A stretch of 32,624 nt of DNA from Elysia marginata (taxonomy: Eukaryota > Mollusca > Gastropoda > Plakobranchidae), in the NCBI GenBank assembly GCA_019649035.1, contig BMAT01006227.1, forward strand, positions 647 to 33,270, written 5' to 3'. The notes below the pieces were generated by a model. It was not told the origin of the DNA and made no database searches. It saw only the letters and a list, made by a program, of their open reading frames with translations. Positions 31,407 through 32,624 of this stretch are shown here, piece by piece (within the stretch, counting starts at the first letter, position 1; every line of letters starts with the position of its first letter). The position numbers and the translations under genes were made by a program.

Positions 31407-32080
31407 AGAGAGAGTGTGAGAGAGCGAGAGCGGAGGGAGAGAGATGGCTGAGAGAGACACAGAGAGAGAGAGGGGGGTAGGGAGAGAGAGAAAGAGAGAA
31501 ACAGAGACAGATATATTTTAATTACAATTTTACGTTGAAAAGCACCATAAACTTTTCTTAAAGCCAAAAGAGCTAAATGTAATTTTGATCGATGGAAAAT
31601 GCCAATTTTTATTTTGTCAAATCAAAACTATTATTGCGCAAGCGTGTCTATTTTGAGAGAGTCTTACACAATTGTTAAAGGAGGATAATTATGTTTAAGT
31701 TGACGGTTTCTGTAAGATAAAGATTTCTCCTGAATTCTTCATATTAGAGAATTTTAGTAACAAACATCAAGTAATTTTTCTGTCCCTCTTCTCTTTAATA
31801 TTTAACACGCCCATGAATCTTACAGAGAATTTTTTTTCATCTGGATTAAAAAAAAAATTCTTAGTTTACGCTTTGCTCTCTTTGTGTCAATGTGTTCTTA
31901 AGAAAAACAAACCTTTTTGTAACATATCTCTTTGCCTTTAAGATCCAGATGTTACGAAGCTGGCCTTCAAATTCTGCGTGAGCAAGCAAATGTTACCCTC
32001 AGTGATGATTCGATGCACTTCGTACAACTATTTCGGAGTTTTGAACGGAGTTACGTCAAAAACAGTGGATCTAACACCAG
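30831..32080 (+). CDS. Unrecognised secreted or surface protein, N-terminal three exons
   Basis: Exons are 30831-30894, 31143-31361 and 31943-32080. Donors are AAG/GTAAGA, CAG/GTGAGA and CAG/GTGAGT; acceptors are GGCAACAG and GCCTTTAAG. Every intron is phase 1 and the frame stays open across all joins, giving 140 residues so far. The start MKLSSLKLVVWILWLFIKQN is a typical signal peptide (Lys, then a hydrophobic core). The mature part has few Cys (GVCTGK, FKFCVSK, MIRCTSYNYFG), an N-glycosylation site NKS, and alternating hydrophobic stretches such as LRLEVRYYAK. The segment SVMIRCTSYNYFG followed by TSKTVDLTP resembles the F-G strands of an immunoglobulin-like domain, and exons bounded by phase-1 introns are usual for such extracellular modules, but I could not assign a family. 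The gene continues beyond the right edge. Confidence 0.7.
31028..31053. repeat. Short (GA)n microsatellite
   Basis: GA repeat with one C interruption in the first intron of the secreted-protein gene. Confidence 0.9.
31364..31510. repeat. (GA)n microsatellite starting inside a splice donor
   Basis: Perfect GA units run from 31364 to 31403, then an impure GA-rich stretch to about 31510. The first units are the +3 to +6 bases of the donor at 31362 (GTGAGA). Confidence 0.95.
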
Positions 32081-32269
32081 GTGAGTCTTATTCTAGTCAT
32101 TATGAAGTATTATAAGAGAAAAAAAAACGTTGTTTTTACCGCCACGAAAAAAAAATATAAAATTTAAATTGCGAAACGTATTTAGCTCTCGAGCTAATGA
32201 ATTACAAAAACCAGTAGTATCAAAAACTCCCTTCAAAACTGATAACTTTAAAGCCGCAATTAAATAAAT

Positions 32270-32624
32270 ATTTTCTAAACTTCGTTCTGCAGTCCAGTGC
32301 TTGAGTCAGCGTATCCTAAAGTTGGAACAGTTTTCTAGACTTCGTTCTGCAATCCAGTGCTGGAGTCAGAATATCCTAAAGTTGGAACAGTTTTCTAGAC
32401 TTCGTTCTGCAGTCCAGTGCTTGAGTCAGCGTATCCTAAAGTTGGAACAGTTTTCTAGACTTCGTTCTGCAATCCAGTGCTGGAGTCAGAATATCTTATA
32501 AAGTTGGAACAGTTTTCTAGACTTCGTTCTGCAATCCAGTGCTGGAGTCAGCGTATCCTAAAGTTGGAACAGTTTTCTAGACTTCGTTCTGAATTCCAGT
32601 GCTTGGGTCAGAATATCCTATAAA
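32270..32624. repeat. 60-bp satellite with alternating unit types, reaches window edge
   Basis: Units starting TTCGTTCTGCA at 32281, 32341, 32401, 32461, 32523 and 32583 are joined by AAAGTTGGAACAGTTTTCTA. Type 1 has GCTTGAGTCAGCGTATC and type 2 GCTGGAGTCAGAATATC; they alternate 1-2-1-2, then come a hybrid and a variant. It lies in the third intron of the secreted-protein gene. The open frame across it reflects the 60-base period (divisible by three). Confidence 0.95.

Noticed and set aside
32301..32501. 66-codon open frame
   Set aside because: It arises from the 60-bp satellite, whose period is a multiple of three, so it stays open by construction.

Overview
This is a eukaryotic nuclear genomic window, most likely from a mollusc and plausibly a heterobranch gastropod. 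Genes are split by introns with clear GT..AG borders. Noncoding DNA is AT-rich and full of tRNA-derived SINEs, a TA-flanked palindromic MITE family, decayed LINE 3' ends, long microsatellites and clusters of the palindrome AGATCT. The taxon is inferred from this repeat style and from an invertebrate-like TLCD5 protein; it is not proven. One assembly gap of 452 N lies at 19538-19989.

Layout. (1) 1-7972, minus strand: a giant, almost uninterrupted coding exon of about 2,620 codons. It encodes a mostly disordered, Ser/Thr/Lys/Glu-rich protein that I cannot assign to a named family. It ends at a strong splice donor near the left edge, so the gene continues off the window. (2) 10148-11947, minus strand: a two-exon gene for a 245-residue protein with a clear RIIa (R2D2-type) dimerization/docking domain. 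The intron side of its second acceptor is a 50-bp repeat in seven copies, each carrying its own acceptor-like AG. (3) 12-20.8 kb: no host gene visible. It holds a dead LINE RNase H end, a 142-bp homopurine tract, AGATCT clusters, several SINEs, a perfect-ended MITE and the gap. (4) 20944-24979, plus strand: a four-exon gene for a TLC-domain membrane protein, the orthologue of TLCD5 (TMEM136). All splice phases agree and the joined length is 924 nt (307 residues). (5) 25-30.8 kb: probable TLCD5 3' UTR with a 55-bp tandem repeat, then MITE copies, a LINE 3' end and GAT repeats. (6) 30831-32080, plus strand: the first three exons of an unrecognised secreted protein gene, every intron in phase 1. 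It runs off the right edge through a 60-bp satellite.

How the genes may relate: the two minus-strand genes lie head to tail. The upstream one carries a domain that docks on amphipathic helices of A-kinase-anchoring type. The giant downstream protein contains a stretch (residues 1272-1283) that fits the loose RII-binding helix consensus. A functional link is inference, but it is the most interesting lead here. The TLCD5 gene and the secreted-protein gene show no evident link to these two.
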